64,000 nucleotides of DNA from Pelodera strongyloides (Eukaryota > Nematoda > Chromadorea > Rhabditida > Rhabditidae). A model generated the notes under the pieces. The model had not been told where the DNA came from. It searched no databases and saw only the letters and a program-made list of their open reading frames with translations. This document shows, piece after piece, positions 53,201 to 63,241 of this stretch. How positions within the stretch are numbered: position 1 is the stretch's first letter; each line of letters opens with the position of its first letter. Location of the stretch: NCBI GenBank assembly GCA_036852015.1, contig JAANDG010000112.1, positions 62,001 to 126,000 on the forward strand, written 5' to 3'. The position numbers were made by a program, and so were the translations under genes.

Positions 53201-55877
53201 ACCGACGTCATCCCGGTGAAGTCCTCCAGTGTCTCCCGTCCCGTTCCGGCTATTCCACAGATGCCGCGCGCCGTCCCCAATCCGATGCCGGTGGCACCCG
53301 TGCGCTCTGGTCTCGCTCAGCAAGGTGACTTTTTGTTTGTATTGTAATGAATTGCCAATGAACCACAGAACCACCATGCACCTCTGATTGAGAGTATATC
53401 GAAATTAGCTATGGCGACTGGTAATCTTTATGTTTCAGCTATCTTATTACATATTAATTAACGTTGAATTGTATGCTGGTATTTTACAACTAACCTCTTA
53501 GGCCGTGCCAGACAGGTTGCCATCCCGAGAAGAAGAAGTACTGATGTGAACGCGAATCGTGCCGATATTCGTAAGTCATTACCGATTCCGTAATTAAAAG
53601 ACAAATTACAAGTAGTGGGACTATAACAGTTGGGTTTAATGGTGTACGGTTGTGTGCGACTTACTTTTCTGATGCGCTGAGCTCTTATTTTCATTAAATT
53701 GCGCTTTTTTTATTAATGCAGCGAGACTGCATAAGGTGACTACCCTGAGTTATTGTTATTGACTATGATGACTATCATGCCGAGTTCATTTTGGACCAAT
53801 TGCTTTAATTTTCTCTATTGCAATTAATTTTCAGCTGGTCAGAATGGAGGTCGTCCCTTGCCGAAGATCGGTCTCCGAGGTGGAGCTACTGGCGCACCCG
53901 TTACGAAAAGCGCGGCCCCCAAGCGACAGTGTAAGTGCATTTGATTTGGCTCCGCCCACATGGAAATTCTCGTTTTCGCCGCGCAAAGAGGGTTCGCCAG
54001 ATCATGGCAGCACCCTGTCGAGAGTGCGGATGTGCTATGGCTGTGCGAATGCGAGATGACGCACTTGGTGGCCCCTTTGTAGGGAGCTCCCAGATGTGCC
54101 AGGAACATACTTTGTCGCGCACAAGTGGCACCTTTCGTACTTCTTACAATTAGAGGGAGTGTGGCCTTGGTGTATAATCCGTTAAACCACTAAACAGCAT
54201 TTCCGGATGCGGATGAGTCGGTACTCTTTTTGAAGCACGCCGCACGCGATAATACTGATTATTGAACAAAGTCATACTGTTGGATATAAGATATTTAAAA
54301 TACAGTAACATCATCATTACAATTCGTTTGATTAGCGTCGCATAAATATTGTATTTGGAAAGTTGTTTATATGCATTGTTAAACGTGTAGCAGCATTGTT
54401 CCTTATGGTTGCTATTGCACCGAATTATAAGTTGTAAAATGTGGGAGCTGGTCATACTAACAAACCGCAAGTTCGGGAGATGTTGTACGCATCAAGTTCA
54501 CTGTGTAAGAGTCCTACCATTTCGTTTACAGCAAGCGGCAGTGATACCGAGATGGAAGATGAGAAGGGAGCGAAACGGACCAAGGTCGATGCACCGCCAG
54601 CGGATAAGGATCAAGGCAAGCCGGAGTTTGACGCCGCCAAGAGAGTCACCCAACCGACCAATGTGTTAAATCTGGTCAGTTAAAGTTTGCTTTTCTCTTT
54701 GCAGCACTACTACTTTACGTTGTCCCTGTCTTCTTTGCCACCTTATTTCTTCATTCTTTCATTTTTTTTTTGCGCACTAGGTGATATTATTCAAAGAAGG
54801 CTTTGTTTTTTCCAGATCGGTGTCGACAGGCGGAGCGAGACTAATGTTGAGCTGCCAGAAAAGGACGAGGTATACTTTTCTTCTTCTTCCTTGTGCGTGT
54901 GCATGCGTGTATCATTTATCAAAGAATGATTTGTTTTGCTTGTTGTTTCGACTATGGAGATGTCTATTTGTTCGGTTGAGATTGTTGAGAAATGTTTCGG
55001 TTCAGAGCCAAGATGGGGAGGAGGACACCGAACAGCAGACCCAGGACCAACAGCAAGACGCGGAGAACCAACAAGCCGCCGATGCACATGACACGGATGC
55101 TCAGCAAGCTAACGACGGTTCCGACGCCCAACAGGTCGACCAACCGCAAGCCCAAGCGCAAGCCGATCAATCGGGACAAGTGAGTGTTTACGTTCATGTT
55201 ATTTTCTTAAGCATGCCTATACTTTTTACTTCCAAGTGGTGGGGGATGGTGATATGTTGTTTTGTACCATGTGTTCGTTAGCTGTGTTTCATGGTCGTAT
55301 GAGCTAGCGGGTTTTGCCTACTGTAGAGGAAGGATGCGTGAGGGGGCTAAACAAGGGGGCGGAGCTCTGCAACGTATGAACCTTAGTCCTTAGACTGATG
55401 TTTTCAGGATGGCCAGGACCAAGATCATTCGAATGACGATGATGAGGAGATGGACGATGATCCGAAGTCTTATCGGGAAGTGCGACGGTCTTCATCCAGG
55501 AAAGATAAAGTATGTTTTTTTAATATGTCTGTCGTAGGCGTCAAATTGGATTGAATGTCACTGTGTTACTGGCTCAGATTGATGTTGTTAGTTCCATGTA
55601 GTAATTAGAATGGACGCAGTGTTGTTCACCACATAATAGAATGTTTCACAATACACGTCGTACCTCCCGATAAGCCTACGTAGCTGTGAAACATACTGTC
55701 AACCGCCTTACCATGTATCATATTCAAAAATTAATCGAACCTATTCACCGCATATACTATGTTACACAATATATGTGTGATAACCATGCATAGTGTATTA
55801 ACAATAATTTGTGTCATTTTGTTTCTTAGTTCTTAGTATTTCAGAGATCTTCAAAGAAGGATGACGATGGCAATTAA
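50201..55877 (+). CDS. Coiled-coil protein with Gln/Asp-rich tail, unassigned
   Basis: The first coding exon spans 50201-50273, after a good acceptor, with ATG at 50232. Following exons: 50770-50889, 51476-51628, 52466-52597, 52692-52734, 52870-53008, 53197-53324, 53502-53570, 53835-53930, 54532-54674, 54816-54869, 55006-55179, 55408-55509, 55845-55877. They join in phase to about 475 aa ending at TAA. Residues 1-150 are mostly helical with one apolar stretch (about 22-38). Residues 165-210 form a charged coiled coil (SLARRLALAKAELVSKQVEA). Residues 211-308 are Pro/Val/Arg-rich. Residues 309-465 are acidic and disordered, with a Gln/Asp/Ala-rich block at 374-431. A basic Ser/Lys end follows. 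No catalytic motif is seen. An intracellular scaffold or nuclear protein is a guess. The weakest join is the donor of exon 51476-51628, chosen because it keeps phase 0; an unseen exon could replace the last nine residues of that exon. Confidence 0.8.
50365..50416 (+). repeat. tRNA-like relic in an intron
   Basis: CTAGTGACGGGTCTGCGG resembles an A-box, and 28 nt later GAGTTCGATTC resembles a B-box. No paired acceptor stem is present. It lies in the intron after exon 50201-50273. Confidence 0.35.
51374..51446 (+). repeat. tRNA-Lys-like relic
   Basis: TAAATTGGTAGGAATGCAGG is A-box-like; TACTTTTAATGC matches the anticodon loop of tRNA-Lys(UUU); GCGTTTCAAATCCCG is T-arm-like with a B-box. The stems are poorly paired, so it is a SINE head or tRNA pseudogene, 30 nt before the acceptor of exon 51476-51628. 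Confidence 0.4.
51741..52055. mobile_element. CpG-rich 315-bp inverted-repeat element
   Basis: GAAACTTGGCGACATCGCCG at the left pairs with CGGCGATGTGGCCAAGTTTC at the right, and complementarity continues for about 40 bp. The interior is very rich in GGCGC, CGCGC and TAGGTGCG words, in sharp contrast to the AT-rich surroundings. A run of 11 G lies near 51787. No target duplication is clear and no protein is encoded. It lies within the coiled-coil gene intron 51629-52465. Confidence 0.75.
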
Positions 55878-56289
55878 GAGGGCAGTTATTTTGGCGAGGG
55901 CTTTTGTAGCGTGTTGCTTGACTTCCCCATACACTCTCTTTTTTTTGTTTATGAGCAAACTTGGGTTTTCTTTCATGTTCAACTATGGGTAATATCTTGA
56001 ATTGTGAGTGATTTTCGAGGTGCGTGGCGCGGGTTCTTTCTTGATATGTTGATGTTAGTGTATATGTGTGCGTGTGAAAATGTGCGTACATGTGATGGCG
56101 GTATGATTTGGCGTGTGACGGTATTTGTGTTTTTTTTTTAATTGATGGCGCTTTTTATTTTGATGGCGTGGCGGTTATTGGCTCTTTCTAAAACTATAAC
56201 ATGGCAACTTTGAGGCGCGGACTAACTTAGGCTAGGCAATCATTCTCCCCTTTAAGTTTTACACTTTGATATTGTTTTACTTTTTATTA

Positions 56290-56575
56290 TACTCTTCTCC
56301 TTGCTTACCTTGTCTCTCTACTTTGTTATCTCCCTACTCCTTTCCCTTCCTACTTCCTACCTTCTCCCTCCCTACCTTCTCCCTACCTTGTCCTTCCCTA
56401 CCTTCCCTCTCTTCTCCCTCCCTATCTTGTCCTTTCTCCCCTCCCTCCCGAATCCCTACATCGTCCCTCCCCACTGCCATTCCTCCTCCCCTCTAGCTCT
56501 CCTCCCACTTTCCGTTCCTTCCCTACCCTTCCTCCCCGACCCCTTCCCCTACCCATTCCCTCCCACCCTTTGGTA
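56290..56575 (+). repeat. Polypyrimidine tract of CCCTACCTTCT type
   Basis: Nearly 290 bp with few purines on the plus strand, built from imperfect CTCCCTACCTT and CCCTTCC words. Mirror-symmetric parts could form triplex DNA. Long Pro/Leu/Ser frames over it are compositional. Confidence 0.85.
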
Positions 56576-57671
56576 TTTATTTTTTGAGTCTTTGATGCTA
56601 GCATTTGGTAAATTTAGTTATATTGTTACTTTGGTTTTTTTATTGCACTGTATTGACATGTCGAGTATGGACCGGGATTTTTGGTTAAATCCCAATCTTG
56701 AGATGATGCCAATTGTGCTGCACCTGTAGTGCTGAAAATTAATTTTGTAAAGAAATGCGTAATACGCAATCAAATCACTGTCGATTTAGCTTCGTGTCCA
56801 ATGTCGCTGCCTCATTCTTTTGGCATTGCGTTCTTGTGCATGCTTTATGATTATAGTGAGTTGCGGAGTAGGGTGCTTATCCTGTTTTTCTTCTTCTTCG
56901 TATGCACAAGTTGAGTAGCGGCTTGAGGTGCGGTTAGGGTTTTCCCTGTGTCGCAATTGTGCTATTTCTTTTAACTTTTATGAGTAAGGCGAGTTGCTTG
57001 CCCTTTGCGTAAAATCCTTTTGATTTTATAAGAACATTCAGATACGATCGTTTTTCTACTGTTACAGCGCGCGTGCCCGTGTCATTTCTATTCAGTCTCT
57101 TCCTTTCTCTGACTTTTGTATCTTATTGTAATTTCCGTTTTTTCTTTCTTTCTGGGTGAATGCGTCACCGTGCTCGTGGTGAGGTACTGTTCTAATCCTA
57201 GCCAGTTTGGCATGTGCAAAAAATTTATGTTTGTGTTGCAAAATTCAAAGTAATGGTTGAGCGCGACGAGTTCACTCTACTTATTCTTTCGCTTGCGTAG
57301 AATCACTGATTTCTTTTGTGAGTATGTGGTCAAATCTGTTGAGCGTCTGATCTTTTGAAATTCGCGTATTACCTTTATGCTCTCTGTGACAGATGCTGTG
57401 GGCGTCGTGTCGTGTCTGTATACTGATCTGAGTACGATAACTCTGATAGCCGTTTTTGCGTAGTTGAGCCATTTTTGGTTTCGCTGTTGGTTCACTATTA
57501 GAGTGTTCCCAAAAATTCCCGTTTGTTTTTGTTGTTTGATCCGAATAGCTCATGGGTTGTCGCATCCCGAATTTCTTTGCGTTTGCATTTTTTTTACCTG
57601 TATCGAGGAGAAACTGGCATTTTAGATGCAGCCTCACAATCTCTTGAGATTATACCGATGGTGTAGAGTAG

Positions 57672-57745
57672 GAGTATTGAAAAGATTTGGAGGGAATTGA
57701 ACCTTACGCACTGCGCTCTAGTTCAATCACTAAATGCTCTAAATT
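57672..57745 (-). repeat. tRNA-like relic
   Basis: On the minus strand GTAAGGTTCAATTCCCTCC carries a B-box (GGTTCAATTCC), with TTTAGTGATTGAACTAG upstream as an A-box-like segment. The acceptor stem is not paired. Confidence 0.35.
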
Positions 57746-58030
57746 ATAAAAGACTGAGTCGACCTTTTGTTCCTGATGAATTATGAGAATTGAGAATACG
57801 AATATGCCCTAAGGCCCTTATTCTTAGCTACGTGTTTTCGGCACTCTAAAAACGGTGCAAAGCGTGGTTATGGATTTCTTTCTGTGGTTGCGGTTCTAAG
57901 CAGATGTGAGATTCATGCTACTCTAAGACGTTTTGGTATTCTGTATGTGTATGTTTCTGATGAGTGCGGTCGGATGTATGTATTGAGGAAAATCTCTTTG
58001 TGGTAGTCAAAGTGTTCAATGAGCACAAAA

Positions 58031-58136
58031 AGAACTTTCTGAAACTTGAAGGCAAAAAACTTTCTGAAGCTTGTAGGCAAAAATAAACTTTCTGAGGCTT
58101 GTTGAAGGCAAAAACTTTTCTGAAGCTTGAAGGCAA
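58031..58136 (+). repeat. AACTTTCTGAAGCTTGAAGG tandem repeat
   Basis: Four diverged copies of a 25-30-bp unit with variable A runs between them. Confidence 0.85.
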
Positions 58137-58244
58137 GCAGTGTGAAGCGTTATGCCATAGGTTGCAAGTAATACTTTGCTGTTTTTCGAAGCTTCGCTAA
58201 ATGATGCGCGATGGTGAACAGTTATTCCCCAGTTGGCCACATAG

Positions 58245-58455
58245 CCTAAGCCCGCTGACGAACTCACCGGCGAACCACCACCGGAATTAGAATATTGCAT
58301 AAATCTAGAGGGCTCATGGCTGAACCACCTCCGGAATTAGCATAGAAGGTATGGGAAGCCCGGAGGTGGTCCGAGGAATTTTGTAGAAACGTATCACAAA
58401 TAGAGAAAATTTCGCGAACCACCTCCGGACTCACAGGCGAGGTTTATGCCCTGGT
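58245..58455. repeat. Dispersed CCACC/GGTGG repeat, copy 2
   Basis: It contains three GAACCACC(A/T)CCGGA segments and the complement GGAGGTGGTCCG. It shares ATTAGAATATTGCATAAAT, GTATCACAAATAGA and GTTTATGCCCTG with copy 1 at 21165-21400. A looser relative with GGAGATGGTC words is at about 62262-62415. Confidence 0.55.
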
Positions 58456-60037
58456 TGGCCACACTTTCCTTTGAAAACAAAACAAATGAAGTTGCACTTA
58501 CTGTAGGTTAAATAACGCATACTGGCGGCCCTTAGTTACCGTTCTGATTACGAATGCTCTCGATCTCTGCAAAAGCAACCATGTTGTTGCAAAACACTTT
58601 TTTTGCTCCAATTGATTGGCTCCTGGCTTTAGTCAGTTCCAGTCCACTGAGTCCACGTCTATCAAATACGAGGCCAAACCTCTGATGAGAGATGTGACAT
58701 CTTTGTAAATCAAAGGATCACGAATTTTATGAATCTACTTGCTAATTTAGCTAATTTAACTTCTTAGTGAAGTGCAACTCTGAGTTGTCCTTTGCCTTGA
58801 CGGTTCCGATTCGTTTGAATTTGGAGAAGACAATTCAATTTGTTCAACATTACTACAACTCCTGCGCCACAAAGACGCATAATTAAAATACGATGTTATT
58901 AGTACTGTACGATAACGGTAGCCACTCTGCCAGCGGCAGATGTGTTGCTCTATTCCTTCAAACACATTTGGAGCGTCTGTATCAAGTCATATCGCATACA
59001 TCGGGACTGTAGATACCCATGCGTATAAAATTACGCTTGTACCACCTCTAGAATGGTTCGTACCATGTGAAAGGAAGTATGAAAATCAACATATTGGCTC
59101 AGTCAAAACTGCGTGGTTTCTCGTTTTATGTATGTATGCGTCAAAAGTCCGCATTGGCTCAAAGCATTTCCGTAAAGAAATACGTTATGTATGACAAACC
59201 TCATCACTGAAGGATCAATCGTTCAACACGTCTCCTTTGACAAAGAGTTCTTTTTCAACAAAAACCATGGAATGCAGACGGAGTACTTTTGTTCTTCACG
59301 TCCTCCAATTCGATTGCAACAAAATTGCATCAATTGTGTTATAGTGCCATTAGTTGTACGGGAACTCTTGTTAAATCGAAACAAATCAATGAGATAAGAA
59401 TCTGCTAAACTGCGAAAAAGCCCTTGTAAAAGTGTCCTTCCGACGGCAGACATCGATTCCCTTCAAGCATATCGCCTCGGCGTGAAGAAGACTTCAAGTG
59501 AAGGGTTTCATATACGATTCAAGTGCAGAACTTCATATACGTAAATGCGTTTGTATGTCTGGATCGCGATACTTGGTCGGAGCATTCCTTATTACTTATT
59601 TGGAAGATGCAGTGTTCTTTTATTAAGAAACTACAACGAAAAGTCCGGTTAGCACTGTTTTTTTTTCGTGTTCGCAATTCGTTGCAGATGAAAACTGAGC
59701 AAAAAGTTGGCGACCTTGTCAGACGTCATATTGAACCGGGAATATAAGGAATATAAACCTGCACTGCAGACCTTCCCCCTGTTGGATGGTTGTAGGGGCA
59801 AGCGCCCTTAGGAATTTCACATCGGCGTCAACTTCAAGTTCTCCACAACTCAATCAGCTACAAAATATCATCGTTGTAAAACAAATGGTCCTTATGAAGC
59901 CACCAGGCAGACGCAGAATTGCATTCAAGTCACGGCTCCGACGAGCTTGCATTTCGAACAATTCGAGACAAGTACATTTGAATAAATAAGACAAGCAGAT
60001 GTGAGATTCATGCTACTCTAAGACGTTTTGGTATTCT

Positions 60038-60810
60038 ATACGATACTGACAGCCAACAAGCTAACGAATCAACCACTAACCACATATATCTTGCTGCTTT
60101 CTTTTCAGCACAGTAGGACTCGTACCAAGTAGTACGCATTAGCATCGGAACTGCCTATATCTGGTTCCCTGAAGGTCAGGTCGGCGTATACCAAGAAATT
60201 ATGTCTATTCTGATGTGCATAAAATTAAAAAAACCATTGTCTCTGACAAAAGTGGTTGACTATGTCGATCAATAAAGTGGCGAAAACGCAATAGATTATG
60301 TGGAAGATTGACTTAAACCCCTGCATTGAATGAAACTGCAAAGCGGTAACACGGGGGTTTTCCGTAACAGATAGCGCTCCTGATTCCTGATTTGGTTCAA
60401 CGCATTCTTTGAATGCTCGCTTTTTGTGCGACAAACTTGTGCCATTGAAGGGCGAAACAATCATTTGTTACTCGCAACAAATGGCCCTCCAGCTAAACTG
60501 CAATGCAGCTCAGTCGGGTCACATCAAACAGCTTCTTCTGTCGCACGTGAAACAGCACCTTCATACGCAGTGTCGGTTGCTACGAACGCAGTGAGCATCA
60601 TTGTGTTTTTCAGTTACATGCCCTTAATATAAGGTTCAGTGATAACGTGTTTGTTAAATACAAATTATCCACTAATTAAACTGGGAAAGACACTAGTGTT
60701 CTTGCTACAGTACTCGTGTATTCCCTTCGACGCACAAGCAATCGAAGCGCGTCGGAAGAAGAGAAGATCTTGGTATTCAATACCAGACGGTTATCGCCGA
60801 CTGAGGCGTC
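60038..60810. other. Stretch with no supported gene
   Basis: Overlapping frames of 60-80 codons occur on both strands (60225-60632) without acceptor or donor support. Confidence 0.4.
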
Positions 60811-60811
60811 T

Positions 60812-60918
60812 CGCCAATACTGCGTCGGCTATACTTCGAAGTATTGACTCTAATGCTGCGTCGGCGATACTTGGAAGTATTCACGCCAATACTGCGTCGG
60901 CGATACTTCGAAGTATCG
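60812..60918 (+). repeat. 36-bp tandem repeat, three copies
   Basis: CTGCGTCGGCGATACTTCGA recurs with exact 36-bp spacing at about 60820, 60856 and 60892. The TACTTCGAAGTA part is itself palindromic. Confidence 0.9.
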
Positions 60919-60945
60919 TACTACTGCACTTACGTGAAAGGAAAA

Positions 60946-61276
60946 ATGGGGGCGGGGGGTATAAAACGGGACGGGGGAGGGGGTATAAAACGGGGGTGGG
61001 GGGGGGGGTGATATAAAAGGGGGGGGGGGATAAAGGGGGGGGGTAAAAAAAAAAAAAAAATGGGGGGGGGGTATAAAAGGGGGGGTAATAAATGGGGGGG
61101 GATAAAATGGGGGTTTAAAACGGGGGATAAAATGGGGGGAGGGTATAAACGGGGGGGGGTAATAAAAGGGGGTATAAATGGGGGGGGTAATAACAAGGGG
61201 GTATAAATGGGGGGGGGTAATAACAAGGGGGTATCAATGGGGGGGGGGTAATAACACGGGGAGATAAAAGGGGAGG
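60946..61276 (+). repeat. G-run/TATAAA repeat block
   Basis: About 330 bp of G runs (4-11 G) separated by TATAAA, ATAAAA or TAATAA spacers, with an almost pure purine plus strand. The C-rich strand reads TTTATACCCCCC. The block could form many G-quadruplexes and mimics repeated TATA boxes. Irregular spacers suggest slippage and perhaps assembly error. Confidence 0.9.
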
Positions 61277-61635
61277 GGGACACTAATTCCTATTTTCAGA
61301 TTTCGCTTTTGGTCTGCTCTACAGTAACTTGGTACATTATATGTACCAAGCTTAGTTCATTGCATTGTTAATATAATCTTTCAGATCACCATGGGATCGT
61401 ATTATTTCAGATTTATTATAGAGCGTGCTCCTAAAGCCGCCTAAAACATTAATCCTAATCTAATCATTATTTCAGGTGCAAGTGAATTTGATTGTCTTAT
61501 AACTTATGACTTATTATTTTTCGTGATTTGTGTTTGCCTCATGTTATTTTCTTAATGATTGTTTCAGGTTTCAACTCTCATCATTTGAATTGTTCGTTGT
61601 CTCGATTGATGTAGTAATGTGTAATTAAGAAGTCC

Positions 61636-62010
61636 TCAGTACCAATTAATTTTGCTATCTGCAGGTATTATACAAAGGTCAAAAATGGCTGATCTGCTCG
61701 GAAGTATTCCACCGTGAAAAACTGGCGATATGAATCTGCAATACGGTATTATGATCAGGTTGGTACTAACCTTATTCCTTTTCCTATTAGGCGTGGCTTT
61801 GGCCTTAGGTTTCGTAGAACCTTCAAAATCTCTGCGGCGTTTTTTATGAATGTGTTCGTTTAGTAGTTTCTGATAGTTTTGTTTCTGCAGTACGGTATTT
61901 TTCTTGTTCAGAACTACATTGGTCTTCCTGAGGCCTGTAACCTGTTTGCAAGTGCCTGAACTCTGAAGGATGTGTGTTAAGTATGGCGAGCGTCGAATTG
62001 CAGCTGCCAT
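61636..62010 (-). CDS. Short basic open frame, hypothetical
   Basis: An unspliced 124-codon frame whose first 80 residues look protein-like: MAAAIRRSPYLTHILQS, then a Leu/Asn/Lys-rich helical part (NVVLNKKNTVLQKQNYQKLL) and a basic KKRRRDFEG cluster that could be a nuclear signal. A GTTAGT donor-like site follows residue 80, and a CAG acceptor would give a short alternative end at 61679, but the implied 35-nt intron is too small. No family is recognised. It may be the first exon of a minus-strand gene or a chance frame. Confidence 0.3.
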   Translation of the reverse strand: MAAAIRRSPYLTHILQSSGTCKQVTGLRKTNVVLNKKNTVLQKQNYQKLLNEHIHKKRRRDFEGSTKPKAKATPNRKRNKVSTNLIIIPYCRFISPVFHGGILPSRSAIFDLCIIPADSKINWY

Positions 62011-63241
62011 TATTGGATTAGTTGGATAAGAGGTTTGTGTAAATTATTATTATTTGTTAAATGATTAGTTGTTATCGTATTCTTTTGACTCCTAATGAAA
62101 ATGATGATGGTGACTGTAATGCAGTATTGCGTCAGCTTGGCACTAATTTGATTTGTTACACTTTCCAGCTTCGAGAGCTACCGTATTAAGTAAGGTTGTA
62201 ATCAGGGGGTAATTTCGATGCGTAACATTGGGCTAAAAACGTTACGTTTCACGCAAATAAGTTGGTTCCGGAGATGGTCAAAAGCCTTTCCGCAGATGGT
62301 CGGTATGAATATGTTTCACCAAATTACACATAAATTCTAATGGTTTCCGTTTCCGGAGATGGTCAGGCCACCCGGAGATGGTCGTTGCGTAATTTTACGC
62401 ATTTGTTTATGCCCAGGGCTGTATGATAAATATGTTTACTGCCCATCTCCTGTATCACTGCCAAACTACCTACTGTGGGTAACGTGAATTGTAGCATTTC
62501 GTGAGACTGACATTGTTTTTTCAGAACCTACTCTGTACTGGATGTACTGCCTGAACGATGCGTGGACCCTCTCCGTCGTCTTGCAATTCTTTTTTTTTGG
62601 ATATGGAAAGTTGAAAAAGGTTTGTAGTTTGTATAATTGCACCTTGCTGCAGGGAGACAGGTGAGGTAAAGGCCGTATTGTACCTACTTTGGGAAATTTG
62701 CATATGGTACGCATATCCTATGTATCCTACGTAAAGTTGGTGCCCGTCCGACAAGCTTCCGGCACCAAATTTACGTAGGATACATAAGCAATGTGTATCA
62801 CATGCAAATTTCCCAAAGTAGGTAGGTATAATACGGCTTTTAACTTTCACACCTCCTACTTACCATTAGCAATAGGAGGACTTGAAAAAGCCCACTTGAA
62901 ATAATGTTACAGTGTCGAATGCAATTTAGGGATAGACTGGGCCTATTCTTTCGGGTTCACCTGAAATCCAGTAGAAAATACCTTAAAATCTTAATTTTGA
63001 TTAGCAGTACATGAACTACAGTAGTCGCCACGCCTGCTGTTTCTTTCACGATTGGACCATATTTTGAGGGCGCATTACTGAAGCCGTTAACACTACTGTA
63101 CTTTCGTGCATACATACTTGCAATCTCGCTGCTTGATTCGATGTATAGCCATAGTAATACAACTTTTGTACCGGTTGCGGTACTCATCTTATAAGACTGT
63201 ATTGATATTAAATTTCCCTTTTATTATATGGTAAATTTCAG
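62011..63241. other. Intergenic region with a hairpin MITE
   Basis: It contains GGAGATGGTC-rich repeat material (62262-62415) and the hairpin element at 62670-62839. A minus-strand 76-codon frame starts at 63187 (MSTATGTKVVLLWLYIESSS) but has no second exon that I can join. A first exon of the gene beginning near 63242 may also lie here. Confidence 0.35.
62670..62839. mobile_element. Hairpin MITE with family C ends and a family A-like interior
   Basis: 170 bp. The ends AGGCCGTATTGTACC and GGTATAATACGGCTT match family C, but the arms inside carry TTTGGGAAATTTGCATATGG and ATCCTATGTATCCTA, nearly the same words in the same order as family A (18980-19150). The centre is GTTGGTGCC...GGCACCAAAT instead of the family A centre. 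It is almost perfectly self-complementary and non-coding. Confidence 0.85.

Larger units (their letters stand above)
55878..57895. other. Gene-free stretch with a long pyrimidine tract
   Basis: It includes the 3' UTR of the coiled-coil gene, the C/T tract at 56290-56575, and on the minus strand a hydrophilic 118-codon frame (57281-57637) that lacks splice or family support. A tRNA-like relic lies at 57672-57745. Confidence 0.45.
57898..60037. repeat. 2.1-kb segment bracketed by a 45-bp direct repeat
   Basis: A 45-bp sequence beginning AAGCAGATGTGAG and ending GGTATTCT occurs identically at 57898-57942 and 59993-60037. Between the copies are a short tandem repeat, one dispersed repeat and several short frames on both strands (58756-59750) that look like decayed coding sequence but that I cannot assign. 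It could be a remnant of an LTR-like or otherwise duplicated insertion, or a local duplication. Confidence 0.5.

Noticed and set aside
53722..53735. 14-nt mini-exon in the coiled-coil gene
   Set aside because: It has CAG before and GTGACT after, but exon 53502-53570 joins directly in phase to exon 53835-53930 without it, giving a more coherent Gly/Pro-rich protein.
56266..56729. Pro/Leu/Ser-rich plus-strand frames of 76 and 142 codons
   Set aside because: They lie in the pyrimidine tract and reflect its composition. No splice or family support.
57281..57637. 118-codon hydrophilic minus-strand frame
   Set aside because: No splice sites, no recognisable motif and ordinary composition. A chance open frame is as likely as a gene.
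58756..59750. A transposase in the 2.1-kb bracketed segment
   Set aside because: The frames are broken and on both strands, and I could not find a DDE/D pattern or another family signature.
60930..61283. 117-codon Pro-rich minus-strand frame
   Set aside because: It is the complement of the G-run/TATAAA block.
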